DNA of 47,678 nucleotides from a bacterium. Lineage in GTDB: Bacteria > Fidelibacterota > Marinisomatia > Marinisomatales > UBA1611. Below the pieces are notes generated by a model, which was given only the letters and a program-made list of their open reading frames with translations, was not told the DNA's origin and did not search any database. Of this stretch, positions 32,615 through 40,513 are shown in pieces. How positions within the stretch are numbered: the stretch's first letter is position 1; every line of letters starts with the position of its first letter. Location of the stretch: positions 1 through 47,678 of the forward strand of contig SGYO01000014.1 in assembly GCA_004321745.1 (NCBI GenBank), given 5' to 3'. The position numbers and the translations under genes were made by a program.

Positions 32615-34113
32615 TTTTTTTTTTAAATCTAAACCCCTTGATTCAGGTCATTATCTCTGGCTTTCTTACTGGTTTAGCATTCCACCCTCTTGGGCTTGGT
32701 TTTTTAGCATGGGTTTCTTTTGTTCCACTCATCCATGTTTTTAATATTTCGCTTTTAAAAAAAAGCATCATATATGGCTATGTTTTTGGGTTATCATTTA
32801 ATTCAACCGCTTTTTATTGGATTGGTGTTAATTCGGGTGCTGATTTAATAACAGTTCTTGGTAGCCTATTTGCTGCGGTTTTTTACCTTGCTTCTTTTTG
32901 GGCTGGAGCAGGATTCTTGTTTTCGCTTATTTCAAAAGAAAATCAGCATATATCAGGTAATATATTTTTCCCTTTCATTATTGTATTAATAGAATATGTA
33001 AGAAGTTTTGGTGCTCTTGGATTTCCTTGGTCAAACCTTGCTCTTTCTCAGTCAAAATATATTTATTTCATTCAGTTTATGGAAGTAACAGGTACATACG
33101 GTGTGTCATTTGTAATCATAGGACTTAATATAGTATTATATAATGTTACTCAAAAAAAGATTTCTTTATTAAAAGGATTGTCTTTTTTTTCGCTCATTAT
33201 AGTTGGTTTATCCATTGCAGGAGTGGGAAGAATTTTGTCTTTACCAAATTCGGATCAAGATATTAGGGTTGCTGTTGTTCAACCAAATGTTAATCCAAAT
33301 ACTAAGTGGCAAAATAAAAAAGAGATTATAGTTTTCATGGATTCTCTGCACCAAGAATCCATTAAATTTAAACCAGATCTAATTATTTTTCCAGAAACTG
33401 CATTACCTTCTTATCTAGTTAGAGACAATAGAACTAGAGGTACTTTGCAGAGTACGGTAAACAGCTCTGATATACCATTGTTAACAGGTACAATACATAC
33501 ATCTTTTGAAAATAATTTTAGATATTACTACAATAGTTCTATGTTAATTATACCGCAAAAAAAATATGAGTTATATTCAAAAATACATTTAGTGCCATTC
33601 GCCGAGTACGATTTATTACCTTCTGTTTTTCATCCATTAACAAAATTAAATATTAATATAGATAGAGGAAATTTTAAATCAGGTAATAACTATAAGGTAT
33701 TTAAGTATAAGAATCTTATATTTTCAAATTTAATTTGTTACGAGTCGTCGATTCCAAAGATATCGAGAACATTTGTTTCTAAAGGAGCTGAATTCTTAAT
33801 CATTCAAGCAAATGATGGTTGGCTTGGCAGTTCATTTGGCCCCTATCAACATTTTGAGTTGGCGAGACTACGGGCTATTGAAAACCGCATACCTATTGTA
33901 AGATGCGCAAACACTGGTATTTCTGGAATTATTAATTTTGATGGGTCTATTAAAACAAAAGTAAATTTAAATGAAGAAAAAATAATTTTTGAGAGTTTAA
34001 GTACTAATAAAAATGGAAGTTTTTATACAAAATATGGAGATATATTTGCTATAATTATATCTATAATTAGTATAATTGTAATATTATTTAAATGCAGAAA
34101 ATATTTTTATTAA
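32611..34113 (+). CDS. lnt: Apolipoprotein N-acyltransferase
   Basis: Lnt adds the third acyl chain to outer-membrane lipoproteins, a Gram-negative trait. The first about 200 residues are a multi-pass membrane region (GFLTGLAFHPLGLGFLAW onward). The nitrilase domain shows the Glu-Lys-Cys triad: FPETALPSY (about 260), KIHLVPFAEYD (about 327) and NLICYESSIP (about 375), and a last transmembrane helix (FAIIISIISIIVILF). It has 500 residues. The proposed TTG start sits at the ruvX stop and is followed by a run of ten T, so TTG 32638 is an alternative start giving MIQVIISGF. Confidence 0.93.
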   Translation: MIFFLNLNPLIQVIISGFLTGLAFHPLGLGFLAWVSFVPLIHVFNISLLKKSIIYGYVFGLSFNSTAFYWIGVNSGADLITVLGSLFAAVFYLASFWAGAGFLFSLISKENQHISGNIFFPFIIVLIEYVRSFGALGFPWSNLALSQSKYIYFIQFMEVTGTYGVSFVIIGLNIVLYNVTQKKISLLKGLSFFSLIIVGLSIAGVGRILSLPNSDQDIRVAVVQPNVNPNTKWQNKKEIIVFMDSLHQESIKFKPDLIIFPETALPSYLVRDNRTRGTLQSTVNSSDIPLLTGTIHTSFENNFRYYYNSSMLIIPQKKYELYSKIHLVPFAEYDLLPSVFHPLTKLNINIDRGNFKSGNNYKVFKYKNLIFSNLICYESSIPKISRTFVSKGAEFLIIQANDGWLGSSFGPYQHFELARLRAIENRIPIVRCANTGISGIINFDGSIKTKVNLNEEKIIFESLSTNKNGSFYTKYGDIFAIIISIISIIVILFKCRKYFY

Positions 34114-34694
34114 CATTCTTTTATTCTAGCTTATGTTACGGAAGCTTGCCTCTTCACCCTTTAGCTAAATCTTTTTTAATGCCTGGCCTAGGTGAGAGAG
34201 ATTTAGGCTATCATAAATCATCAAAGTTTTTTATGCACTCTGAAATTTTATTATTTACAGCATGCTATTCCGCTTTTAAAATATCTGATCTAATTGAGCA
34301 TAAATACATCTCGTATGCTGCACGGCATGCTGGAGCAACTACCCCAATTGACGATAGATACTGGACAGACATTGGTAATTATAATACTAATAATGATTTT
34401 GATTCTGAACATCTAAGAATGAGAGATTCTAAGGAGGGGCAATGGTCAGATCACCCATGGGATTGGCAGTCGGATCACAATAAGAGAAAAAAATTTGAAA
34501 ATATGAGAATTAGAAGTGATAAATATTTTCTTGTTGGAAAATTTTTAGTTGGGGGTGTAATAATGAATCATATAATCTCAAGTATAAACACTTTATATAT
34601 TTTAAGAATTAATGAGGACAACACTCTTTCTTTGAAACCATCAATCCAAAAATCAAATGGGATTTATAGATATGGTTTATCTTTAGAGTTTTAA
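34092..34694 (+). CDS. DUF5683-like membrane protein of unknown function
   Basis: This is a 200-residue protein with a probable signal peptide or N-terminal anchor (KIFLLTFFYSSLCYGS), then PLAKSFLMPGLGERDLGY (about 22-39), which resembles the SFxxPGLGQxY opening of DUF5683 proteins common in FCB bacteria. A hydrophobic segment (ILLFTACYSAFKISDLI, about 52-68) and a polar middle rich in Asp, His and Trp (SDHPWDWQSDHNKRKKFE) follow, with a second hydrophobic stretch (FLVGGVIMNHIISSINTLYI). Function is unknown. It overlaps the lnt end by 22 bp and precedes truA by 10 bp. Confidence 0.6.
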   Translation: MQKIFLLTFFYSSLCYGSLPLHPLAKSFLMPGLGERDLGYHKSSKFFMHSEILLFTACYSAFKISDLIEHKYISYAARHAGATTPIDDRYWTDIGNYNTNNDFDSEHLRMRDSKEGQWSDHPWDWQSDHNKRKKFENMRIRSDKYFLVGKFLVGGVIMNHIISSINTLYILRINEDNTLSLKPSIQKSNGIYRYGLSLEF

Positions 34695-34704
34695 AAAATA
34701 TTTT

Positions 34705-35442
34705 TTGCATAGATATAAAATAGTAATTCAGTATGATGGGTCATTTTTTAAAGGGTGGCAGCTGCAAAAAAATCAAAAGACAGTACAGGGCGAAATTGAA
34801 AATGCGTTAATGACTATAGCTAAATCTAAATCCCGTATAATTGTAAAAGGCTCTGGAAGGACAGATGCGGGAGTTCATGCAATCGGTCAAGTTGCACATT
34901 TTGATTTAGATAACCATTTAACTGAAAAACAACTTTTAAATGCTTTGAATTTTTACACTAATGAAAATTGCAAGATAATGTCTTTATGTAAAACACATGA
35001 TAGGTTTGATTCTAGATTTGATGCAAAAAATAGAACATATAAATACCAAATCTATTTTGGTAAATCCATTTTATATCGAAATCAAGCTTGGCTAAAAAAT
35101 GATAGCATTGACATAAATATTTTAAATCAATTAGCCGGGTATATCATTGGAGAACATGATTTTTTATCTTTTTCAAAATATAATCCAGAAATGAAAAATA
35201 CCAGGTCACATATTTATTTCTCTAAATGGGAAATAGAAAAAAAAATGTTAACATATAGAGTATGTGCAAATAGATTTATGCATCATATGATACGATATTT
35301 AGTTGGAACGATGGTAGCAGTATCTGAAGGAATGTTTTCTTTTAAACATTTTAAAACCTTGTTGCATGAACCACAAAAGAATGTTCAAATTCACAAAGCA
35401 CCATCCTGTGGTCTCCAATTATTAGATGTGGAATATGATTAA
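34705..35442 (+). CDS. truA: tRNA pseudouridine(38-40) synthase
   Basis: TruA modifies U38-U40 in the anticodon stem of tRNAs. The start is TTG at 34705, giving 245 residues. Conserved blocks are IQYDGSFFKGWQLQKNQKTV (about 7-26), the catalytic-aspartate motif GSGRTDAGVHAIGQVAHF (about 50-67), then RFDSRFDAKNRTYKYQI (about 98-114), the HDFLSFSK block (about 150-157) and ANRFMHHMIRYLVGTM (about 190-205). It overlaps the HtrA gene by 8 bp at the chosen start. Confidence 0.95.
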   Translation: MHRYKIVIQYDGSFFKGWQLQKNQKTVQGEIENALMTIAKSKSRIIVKGSGRTDAGVHAIGQVAHFDLDNHLTEKQLLNALNFYTNENCKIMSLCKTHDRFDSRFDAKNRTYKYQIYFGKSILYRNQAWLKNDSIDINILNQLAGYIIGEHDFLSFSKYNPEMKNTRSHIYFSKWEIEKKMLTYRVCANRFMHHMIRYLVGTMVAVSEGMFSFKHFKTLLHEPQKNVQIHKAPSCGLQLLDVEYD

Positions 35443-36520
35443 AAATAATGCCATAAGTATTACAGTATATTTTCTGATTTTTGGACTATTATACGGTCAA
35501 TCGGACATTTATGAATCCCGTAAAACTGCAATTACCAAAGCAATTGAAAAGGTAGGTCCTGCTGTTGCGAGCATAAATGTTGAACAAACTGTAAGTGCCT
35601 ATTCCTCACCTGATCCGTTTTTTCGGTATTTTTTTCCACCTGAAATATACCCTGTGAAAAGCTCTGGAAGTGGTGTAGTAATCAGTCCTGATGGTTACGT
35701 TTTAACTAATACTCATGTAGTTGAGAAAGCTTCTAAAATAACCGTAACTTTATCTGGAGGTGAAACCTTTGATGCTGAAGTTGTAGGCATAGATAAGACC
35801 TCCGATTTGGCATTATTGCGTTTAGATGGTAAAAATTTTCCATACGCAGATTTGGGAGATTCTGATGGTTTAATTATCGGAGAGTGGGTAATTGCTCTAG
35901 GTAATCCTTTTGAGTTATTTAGTATTAGTAACCAACCTACAGCAAGCGTTGGAATAATTAGTGCTAATCATATGGATTTTGGAATGCAGAAAGAGTCTGG
36001 AAGAGTTTTACAAAATATGATTCAAACTGATGCAGCTATAAATCCTGGAAATTCAGGAGGACCTCTAGTCAATGCAAATGGGGAAGTTATTGGCATAAAC
36101 ACATTTATTTTTACTGGATCAAATCATAATCGAGGTTCTATTGGAATAGGTTTTGCTATCCCAATCAATACAGCAAAAAGAATAGCTAAAGAATTAAAAA
36201 CCTCAGGAAGTATTGATAGAAGTTTTACAACTGGCTTAGTGGTGCAGCCCTTAACCAGAGGATTGATAAGACATTTAAACATTCCATTTAGAAATGGAGT
36301 CATTGTTGTTCATGTAGATAAAAATAGTCCTGCCCAAAAGGCAGGAATTTCCATTGGAGATATAATTGTTACTGCAGCAAACAAAAAGGTAAATTCACCA
36401 TCTGATATAAGAGATATCATAGCAGAAAAAGACCTGAGGTCCGGCGATAAAATAAAATTTAAAATTTTTCGCGATGGCGGACATTCGAATGTTAAACTTA
36501 GATTAGGATCATACAAATGA
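35435..36520 (+). CDS. HtrA/DegP-family periplasmic serine protease with one PDZ domain
   Basis: HtrA proteases degrade or refold damaged envelope proteins. From ATG 35435 (361 residues; an ATG 9 bases upstream is possible) there is a signal peptide (NNAISITVYFLIFGLLYG). The trypsin-like domain carries the catalytic triad His about 94 (LTNTHVVEKA), Asp about 124 (DKTSDLALLRL) and Ser about 205 (NPGNSGGPLVNANGEVIG). One C-terminal PDZ domain (VVHVDKNSPAQKAGISIGDI) follows, where DegP has two, making it DegS/HhoA-like. The DPFFRYFFPPE segment before the protease core is typical of the family. It overlaps psd by 4 bp. Confidence 0.93.
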   Translation: MIKNNAISITVYFLIFGLLYGQSDIYESRKTAITKAIEKVGPAVASINVEQTVSAYSSPDPFFRYFFPPEIYPVKSSGSGVVISPDGYVLTNTHVVEKASKITVTLSGGETFDAEVVGIDKTSDLALLRLDGKNFPYADLGDSDGLIIGEWVIALGNPFELFSISNQPTASVGIISANHMDFGMQKESGRVLQNMIQTDAAINPGNSGGPLVNANGEVIGINTFIFTGSNHNRGSIGIGFAIPINTAKRIAKELKTSGSIDRSFTTGLVVQPLTRGLIRHLNIPFRNGVIVVHVDKNSPAQKAGISIGDIIVTAANKKVNSPSDIRDIIAEKDLRSGDKIKFKIFRDGGHSNVKLRLGSYK

Positions 36521-37164
36521 GATTAGCCCCTGAAGGAAATATTATTATTTACCCTCTTTTTTTTATTTTAGTAATATCTTTTGGAATTGACTTTATTTTT
36601 AGCCAAAAATATTTGTTTTCTATAAACATATTCCTTCTAGTTTTATTTATATTTTGTTTGAATTTTTTCAGAGATCCTAGCAGAACTGTTCCTAAAGATG
36701 AAAACTGTATAGTTTCTCCTGCAGATGGTAAAATAATCAAGATAAAAGAATTTGAAGATCCAGAAACCAAAGAAAAATTAAGATTAGTGTCAATTTTTTT
36801 AAGTGTTTTTAATGTGCACTCAAATCGCATGCCTGTTGATGGTTTAATAAAGAGTGTTAATTATATAAAAGGTGATTTTTTGGCTGCTTTTGATCATAAG
36901 GCCTCTGAGCAAAATGAAAGAACTGAAATTTCAATAGAGGCAAGATTCGGTTCTATGGTTGTGAAGCAAATAGCAGGGCTTGTTGCTAGGAGAATCCTAT
37001 GTTATGCAAAAAAGAATGAAAAAATGCTAGCCGGAGATAGGTTAGGCTTCATTAGGTTTGGTTCTAGGACAGATATCATTCTACCAAATAAAGTAACTTT
37101 AAACGTCGAACTGGATCAGAAAGTGTATGGTGGCCAAACCATTATAGGAAAATATGAAGTCTAA
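36517..37164 (+). CDS. psd: Phosphatidylserine decarboxylase proenzyme
   Basis: Psd decarboxylates phosphatidylserine to phosphatidylethanolamine. The 215 residues match the short (PSD-A/archaetidylserine-like) type. It has an N-terminal hydrophobic hairpin (about 8-48), FFRDPSRTVP (about 50-59), VSPADGKI (about 66-73), FLSVFNVHSNRMPVDG (about 92-107), and the self-cleavage site in GFIRFGSRTDIILP, where Ser about 183 would become the pyruvoyl group. It overlaps the HtrA gene by 4 bp and pssA by 11 bp. The psd-pssA pair gives the two steps from CDP-diacylglycerol to phosphatidylethanolamine. Confidence 0.95.
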   Translation: MRLAPEGNIIIYPLFFILVISFGIDFIFSQKYLFSINIFLLVLFIFCLNFFRDPSRTVPKDENCIVSPADGKIIKIKEFEDPETKEKLRLVSIFLSVFNVHSNRMPVDGLIKSVNYIKGDFLAAFDHKASEQNERTEISIEARFGSMVVKQIAGLVARRILCYAKKNEKMLAGDRLGFIRFGSRTDIILPNKVTLNVELDQKVYGGQTIIGKYEV

Positions 37165-37897
37165 AATCTCTACAAAAAGATTTTTCCCCAATGCTCTCAC
37201 TATTTTAAATATGTTTTTGGGATTCTTGTCAATTATATTTATTATGAAAGGTAAATATTTTGATGCAGGGCTTTTTATCCTTCTTGCTGGCTTAATGGAT
37301 ATTTTTGATGGTAAGATAGCTAGGTCACTCGGTATCTCTTCAAAATTTGGTGTTGAATTTGACTCTTTAGCAGATGTGGTGTCTTTTTGTGTGGCACCAT
37401 CTTTGCTCGTATATAATTTGTATTGTGAAAATATCAATTACATAGTTGGTGCTATTTTTAGTTTTATACCTCTTATCGCAGGGACTGTAAGGCTAGCTAA
37501 ATATAATTTAGATACAGATGAGGATAACCCAAAAAGCTACTTTATTGGATTATCCACACCAATATCTACCGTAACTATTCTATCCTTTATGTACTTTAGT
37601 ATCTATGTTGGTGGCCCAAGTAATTATGGTGATTCGAGTATCGGTATAATATTAGTTTGCATTCTTGGTTTATTAATGTTGAGTCCAATCCATTTTCCAA
37701 AAGTGCCTCTCATTACTTTTAAATCAAGCGTTTCAAACTCTATGTTATTGATGATTTTGATTGTATGCACAGCATCTTTGATCATATGGAAAGGGTTTGC
37801 TCTTTTTCCAATATGCTTAGGTTATATTATTTCGAATGTATTATTTTGGGTTTTTAAAATAAGACCTAGTAATATCCAATTAAAAAAAAGAACATAG
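37154..37897 (+). CDS. pssA: CDP-diacylglycerol-serine O-phosphatidyltransferase
   Basis: PssA makes phosphatidylserine from CDP-diacylglycerol and serine. The 247-residue membrane protein has the CDP-alcohol phosphatidyltransferase signature D-x2-DG-x2-AR-x4-G-x3-D-x3-D, seen in DIFDGKIARSLG followed by EFDSLADVVSF (about 53-79), and the N-terminal FFPNALTILNMFLGFLSII. Six or so hydrophobic segments follow. The serine-specific assignment rests on neighbouring psd and on NALTILNMFLGF, typical of PssA. It overlaps psd by 11 bp. Confidence 0.93.
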   Translation: MKSKISTKRFFPNALTILNMFLGFLSIIFIMKGKYFDAGLFILLAGLMDIFDGKIARSLGISSKFGVEFDSLADVVSFCVAPSLLVYNLYCENINYIVGAIFSFIPLIAGTVRLAKYNLDTDEDNPKSYFIGLSTPISTVTILSFMYFSIYVGGPSNYGDSSIGIILVCILGLLMLSPIHFPKVPLITFKSSVSNSMLLMILIVCTASLIIWKGFALFPICLGYIISNVLFWVFKIRPSNIQLKKRT

Positions 37898-37915
37898 TTT
37901 AATTGAAAGTTTGAT

Positions 37916-38203
37916 TTGCAAAAACGCAAAGTACATATAATTGCTATATCTCTTTTTGTAGGGGCTATTTTCGGAGGAGTGTTTGGAAATATTTTTTCTT
38001 TGGTGCTTCCAGAAAGCGTAGTAAAAGATTTTTTTTTAACATCAATCAATTTTGATTTAGGCGGATTAGTTAACAATGAAACTGGTGTTTTAATCATTGA
38101 CTTAAAAGTAATTGTCTTAAAATTTGGATTGTCAATGAGTTTTAATTTTACTAGTGTGATTGGTATTGCTGTTGCTTATTATATTTTGAGGTATTTACGA
38201 TAA
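37916..38203 (+). CDS. Small membrane protein, DUF4321-like
   Basis: A 95-residue protein from TTG 37916. It begins with a basic stretch (QKRKVHI), then a glycine-rich transmembrane segment (FVGAIFGGVFGNIFSLVLP, about 14-32). A polar middle follows, and a C-terminal segment (FNFTSVIGIAVAYYILRYL, about 76-94) completes two transmembrane helices. The glycine-patterned helix, the N-x-TSVIGI motif and the length recall DUF4321. It sits between pssA and tatA, with no known function. The start is not supported by a strong ribosome-binding site. Confidence 0.6.
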   Translation: MQKRKVHIIAISLFVGAIFGGVFGNIFSLVLPESVVKDFFLTSINFDLGGLVNNETGVLIIDLKVIVLKFGLSMSFNFTSVIGIAVAYYILRYLR

Positions 38204-38220
38204 AGTAAAATGGAGTACTT

Positions 38221-38454
38221 ATGATGAATTCTCAACTTCAGTTAGCATTTTTTAATTTGGGGCCTTGGGAAATTTTATTAGTATTAATTGTAGTCCTTGT
38301 CCTATTTGGTGCAAAACGACTTCCTGAACTCGCTAGAGGCCTAGGCTTAGGCATTAATGAGTTTAGAGATGCAGTTGATTCTAGCAAGAAAGAGATAATG
38401 GATGTCATAGATTCTGACAAGGTTGATAATAAAACTAGTGATTCAGAAGAATGA
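38221..38454 (+). CDS. tatA: Sec-independent protein translocase TatA/TatE
   Basis: TatA multimerises to form the channel that exports folded, twin-arginine-signal proteins. The 77-residue protein has a short N-terminus, one transmembrane helix (PWEILLVLIVVLVLFGA, about 15-31), the FGAKRLPELARGLG hinge and amphipathic helix (about 29-42), and a charged C-terminal tail. The length and the hinge favour TatA/E over TatB. No tatB or tatC is adjacent. Confidence 0.92.
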   Translation: MMNSQLQLAFFNLGPWEILLVLIVVLVLFGAKRLPELARGLGLGINEFRDAVDSSKKEIMDVIDSDKVDNKTSDSEE

Positions 38455-38490
38455 TTTTCTTCACTGATTAGTTCATTTTATTCTTCTGAA
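38442..38490. repeat. 11-bp inverted repeat at the end of tatA
   Basis: TTCAGAAGAAT (38442-38452) and ATTCTTCTGAA (38480-38490) are perfect inverted copies 27 bases apart. The left arm overlaps the tatA stop. The stem could form a hairpin after tatA, but only a short TTTT follows, so it is not a convincing intrinsic terminator. It may mark the end of the psd-tatA transcript or be an mRNA-stabilising structure. Confidence 0.6.
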
Positions 38491-38508
38491 CAATTTTACT
38501 TCTTGTTA

Positions 38509-38528
38509 GTTAATTAATAATAATTAAC
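38509..38528. repeat. AT-rich palindrome upstream of batA
   Basis: GTTAATTA (38509-38516) and TAATTAAC (38521-38528) form a perfect 8-bp inverted repeat with a 4-base centre, 12 bases before the batA start. It could be an operator or simply AT-rich sequence. No clear promoter hexamers flank it. Confidence 0.4.
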
Positions 38529-38540
38529 ACTAAAAATATT

Positions 38541-39509
38541 TTGAGTTTTCACAATCCCGTTTATTTAGTTCTATTATTTGTAGTTCCCTTTACTTTTTAT
38601 TTTCGTTTTAGGAAGAGTAAGAAATATGAGAGTACTATATTATTTCCTTCAAAAGTCCTATTCTCCAAAAATATATTATCGAGGGCTAAATTAAAATTAA
38701 GAATACTTAGATTAATTGAAATTTTAATTCTTGTTTTGATAATTATAGCTCTAGCAAGGCCGCAAAAAGCTGAAGAGTTGAGTCAAAGAGAAATAGATGT
38801 AATTGATATTTTAATGGTTTTGGATATTTCAAGCAGTATGCTAGCAGATGATTTTCCGCCAAATCGTCTAGAAGCAGTCAAAAAAACAGCAAAAGAGTTT
38901 ATTAAGTCTAGGGAGGGGGACAGAATTGGTGTAGTTGTTTTCGCTGGTCAATCCTTCATTCAATGTCCATTAACTACAGATATCGAGGTCCTTTTAAATT
39001 TAGTTGATGAAATAGATGTCGCTAGTAAAGATGTTGATGGAACAGCGATAGGTATGGCAATTGCTAATGCTACTAACAGATTAAGGGAAAGCCTATCCGG
39101 GAGTAAAACCATGATATTATTATCTGATGGGAGCAATAATAGCGGCGAAATCGACCCGCCTACCGCTGCAAAATTAGCAAATGAGTTTGGAATTAAAATA
39201 TACACCATTGCTGCAGGAACGGATAATTCAATTTCTAGAATCCCTGGTAGAGGTATAATCCGTAATGAGATAGATACAAACACATTAAAAGATATTTCAA
39301 AAGAAACTGGTGGCCAATTTTTTCGAGCTACAGATAAAGAAGCACTATCACAAATTTATGCTAGGATAGATGAGCTCGAAAGGTCAGAAATAGAAGTGAG
39401 AAACTTTACTGATTATAAAGAATTATTTCGCTGGTTCCTTGTGCCTGCATTATTTTTAGTCCTAATTTATTTTGTACTTAAAAGATATATTTTTAAGGTA
39501 ATTATTTAG
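38541..39509 (+). CDS. batA: BatA-like von Willebrand factor A membrane protein
   Basis: BatA is a membrane-anchored VWA protein of the Bacteroides aerotolerance (Bat) cluster. The 322-residue protein starts at TTG. It has two N-terminal hydrophobic segments (VYLVLLFVVPFTFYF and IEILILVLIIIALA), a VWA domain with an intact MIDAS (DISSSMLADD, about 93-102; later TAIGMA and LLSDGSNNSG), and a C-terminal transmembrane helix. Many Bat loci put a MoxR ATPase and a DUF58 protein upstream; here tatA and DUF4321 are upstream. Overlaps batB by one base. Confidence 0.88.
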   Translation: MSFHNPVYLVLLFVVPFTFYFRFRKSKKYESTILFPSKVLFSKNILSRAKLKLRILRLIEILILVLIIIALARPQKAEELSQREIDVIDILMVLDISSSMLADDFPPNRLEAVKKTAKEFIKSREGDRIGVVVFAGQSFIQCPLTTDIEVLLNLVDEIDVASKDVDGTAIGMAIANATNRLRESLSGSKTMILLSDGSNNSGEIDPPTAAKLANEFGIKIYTIAAGTDNSISRIPGRGIIRNEIDTNTLKDISKETGGQFFRATDKEALSQIYARIDELERSEIEVRNFTDYKELFRWFLVPALFLVLIYFVLKRYIFKVII

Positions 39510-40513
39510 TGAATTTTAGTAGTCCCTATTTTTTGTTTTTTTTAATTCCTGCTCTAGTAATTTTTTTAAGGGATTTCTTATTTTATGAAAATACTGATTT
39601 TTTCCCAAAAGGAAATCATAAGACTAAAGAAATGAGCTATGCAAATATCAATTACACAAATCATAAGATCTCAAGGTATTTATTCCTTATTGGAACTATA
39701 TGTTTAATTTTGTCTATCGCTGGACCGCAATTTGGTTCAAAAGTAAAAAAAGTAGAAAGACAAGGAGTGGATCTTGTGATTGCTTTTGATACCTCTACAA
39801 GTATGGATGCTATAGATGTTAAACCCTCTAGAATTGAAAAAGCTAAATACGAAATAGGTAAATTGATTCAAGGTTTAAAAGGGGATAGAGTTTCTTTGAT
39901 AGTCTTTGCTGGCACAAGTCATTTATACCTTCCTCTTACTACTGATTATGAGGCAGCACAATTATTCTTGTCTGCAATTGATACAAAAATGATTCCCAAT
40001 CAAGGTACATCACTTAGCTCTGCTATTGAAAAAGCAATCGAAACTGTTAAGAAAGATCAAAATAAATATAAAGTCGTTCTACTAATTAGTGATGGCGAGG
40101 ATCACGAGGGCAATGCGATTGAATTTTCAAATCAAGCGAATGAATTAGGTATTGATATTCATACAATAGGAATAGGTTCAGATTTAGGTGGTCTGGTTCC
40201 TATCAGATCGGTAAATAATGATGACGAAGATTATAAAAGAGACAAAAAGGGGAAGTTAATAACCTCAGTTTTAAATAAAAAAATTTTGAAAGATATAGCT
40301 GCTGCTGGTAATGGATATTATTTTCAATTTTCAAATGAAGGTCATAGTCATTTAGATTTAAACAACGCTATAGATGCTATGGACAAGAGGAAGATAAATT
40401 CTTATGAATACTCTGAGTATGAAGATAGGTATCAACCACTGACCTTATTTTCATTTATATTTTTTATGGTATCTTTTTTACTTCCTACACGGAAAATGGA
40501 AAAAATAAAATGA
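39509..40513 (+). CDS. batB: BatB-like von Willebrand factor A membrane protein
   Basis: This is the second VWA protein in the cluster, 334 residues from a GTG start that overlaps the batA stop. N-terminal membrane segments (FLFFLIPALVIFLRDFLF and FLIGTICLILSIAG) precede the VWA domain, with the MIDAS motif FDTSTSMDA (about 92-100), GTSLSSAIEKA and LLISDGEDHEG (about 192-202). A C-terminal transmembrane segment (LTLFSFIFFMVSFLLPT) follows. BatA and BatB paralogues are thought to form an inner-membrane complex with BatC-E acting on periplasmic stress; the mechanism is not established. Overlaps batC by 4 bp. Confidence 0.88.
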   Translation: MNFSSPYFLFFLIPALVIFLRDFLFYENTDFFPKGNHKTKEMSYANINYTNHKISRYLFLIGTICLILSIAGPQFGSKVKKVERQGVDLVIAFDTSTSMDAIDVKPSRIEKAKYEIGKLIQGLKGDRVSLIVFAGTSHLYLPLTTDYEAAQLFLSAIDTKMIPNQGTSLSSAIEKAIETVKKDQNKYKVVLLISDGEDHEGNAIEFSNQANELGIDIHTIGIGSDLGGLVPIRSVNNDDEDYKRDKKGKLITSVLNKKILKDIAAAGNGYYFQFSNEGHSHLDLNNAIDAMDKRKINSYEYSEYEDRYQPLTLFSFIFFMVSFLLPTRKMEKIK

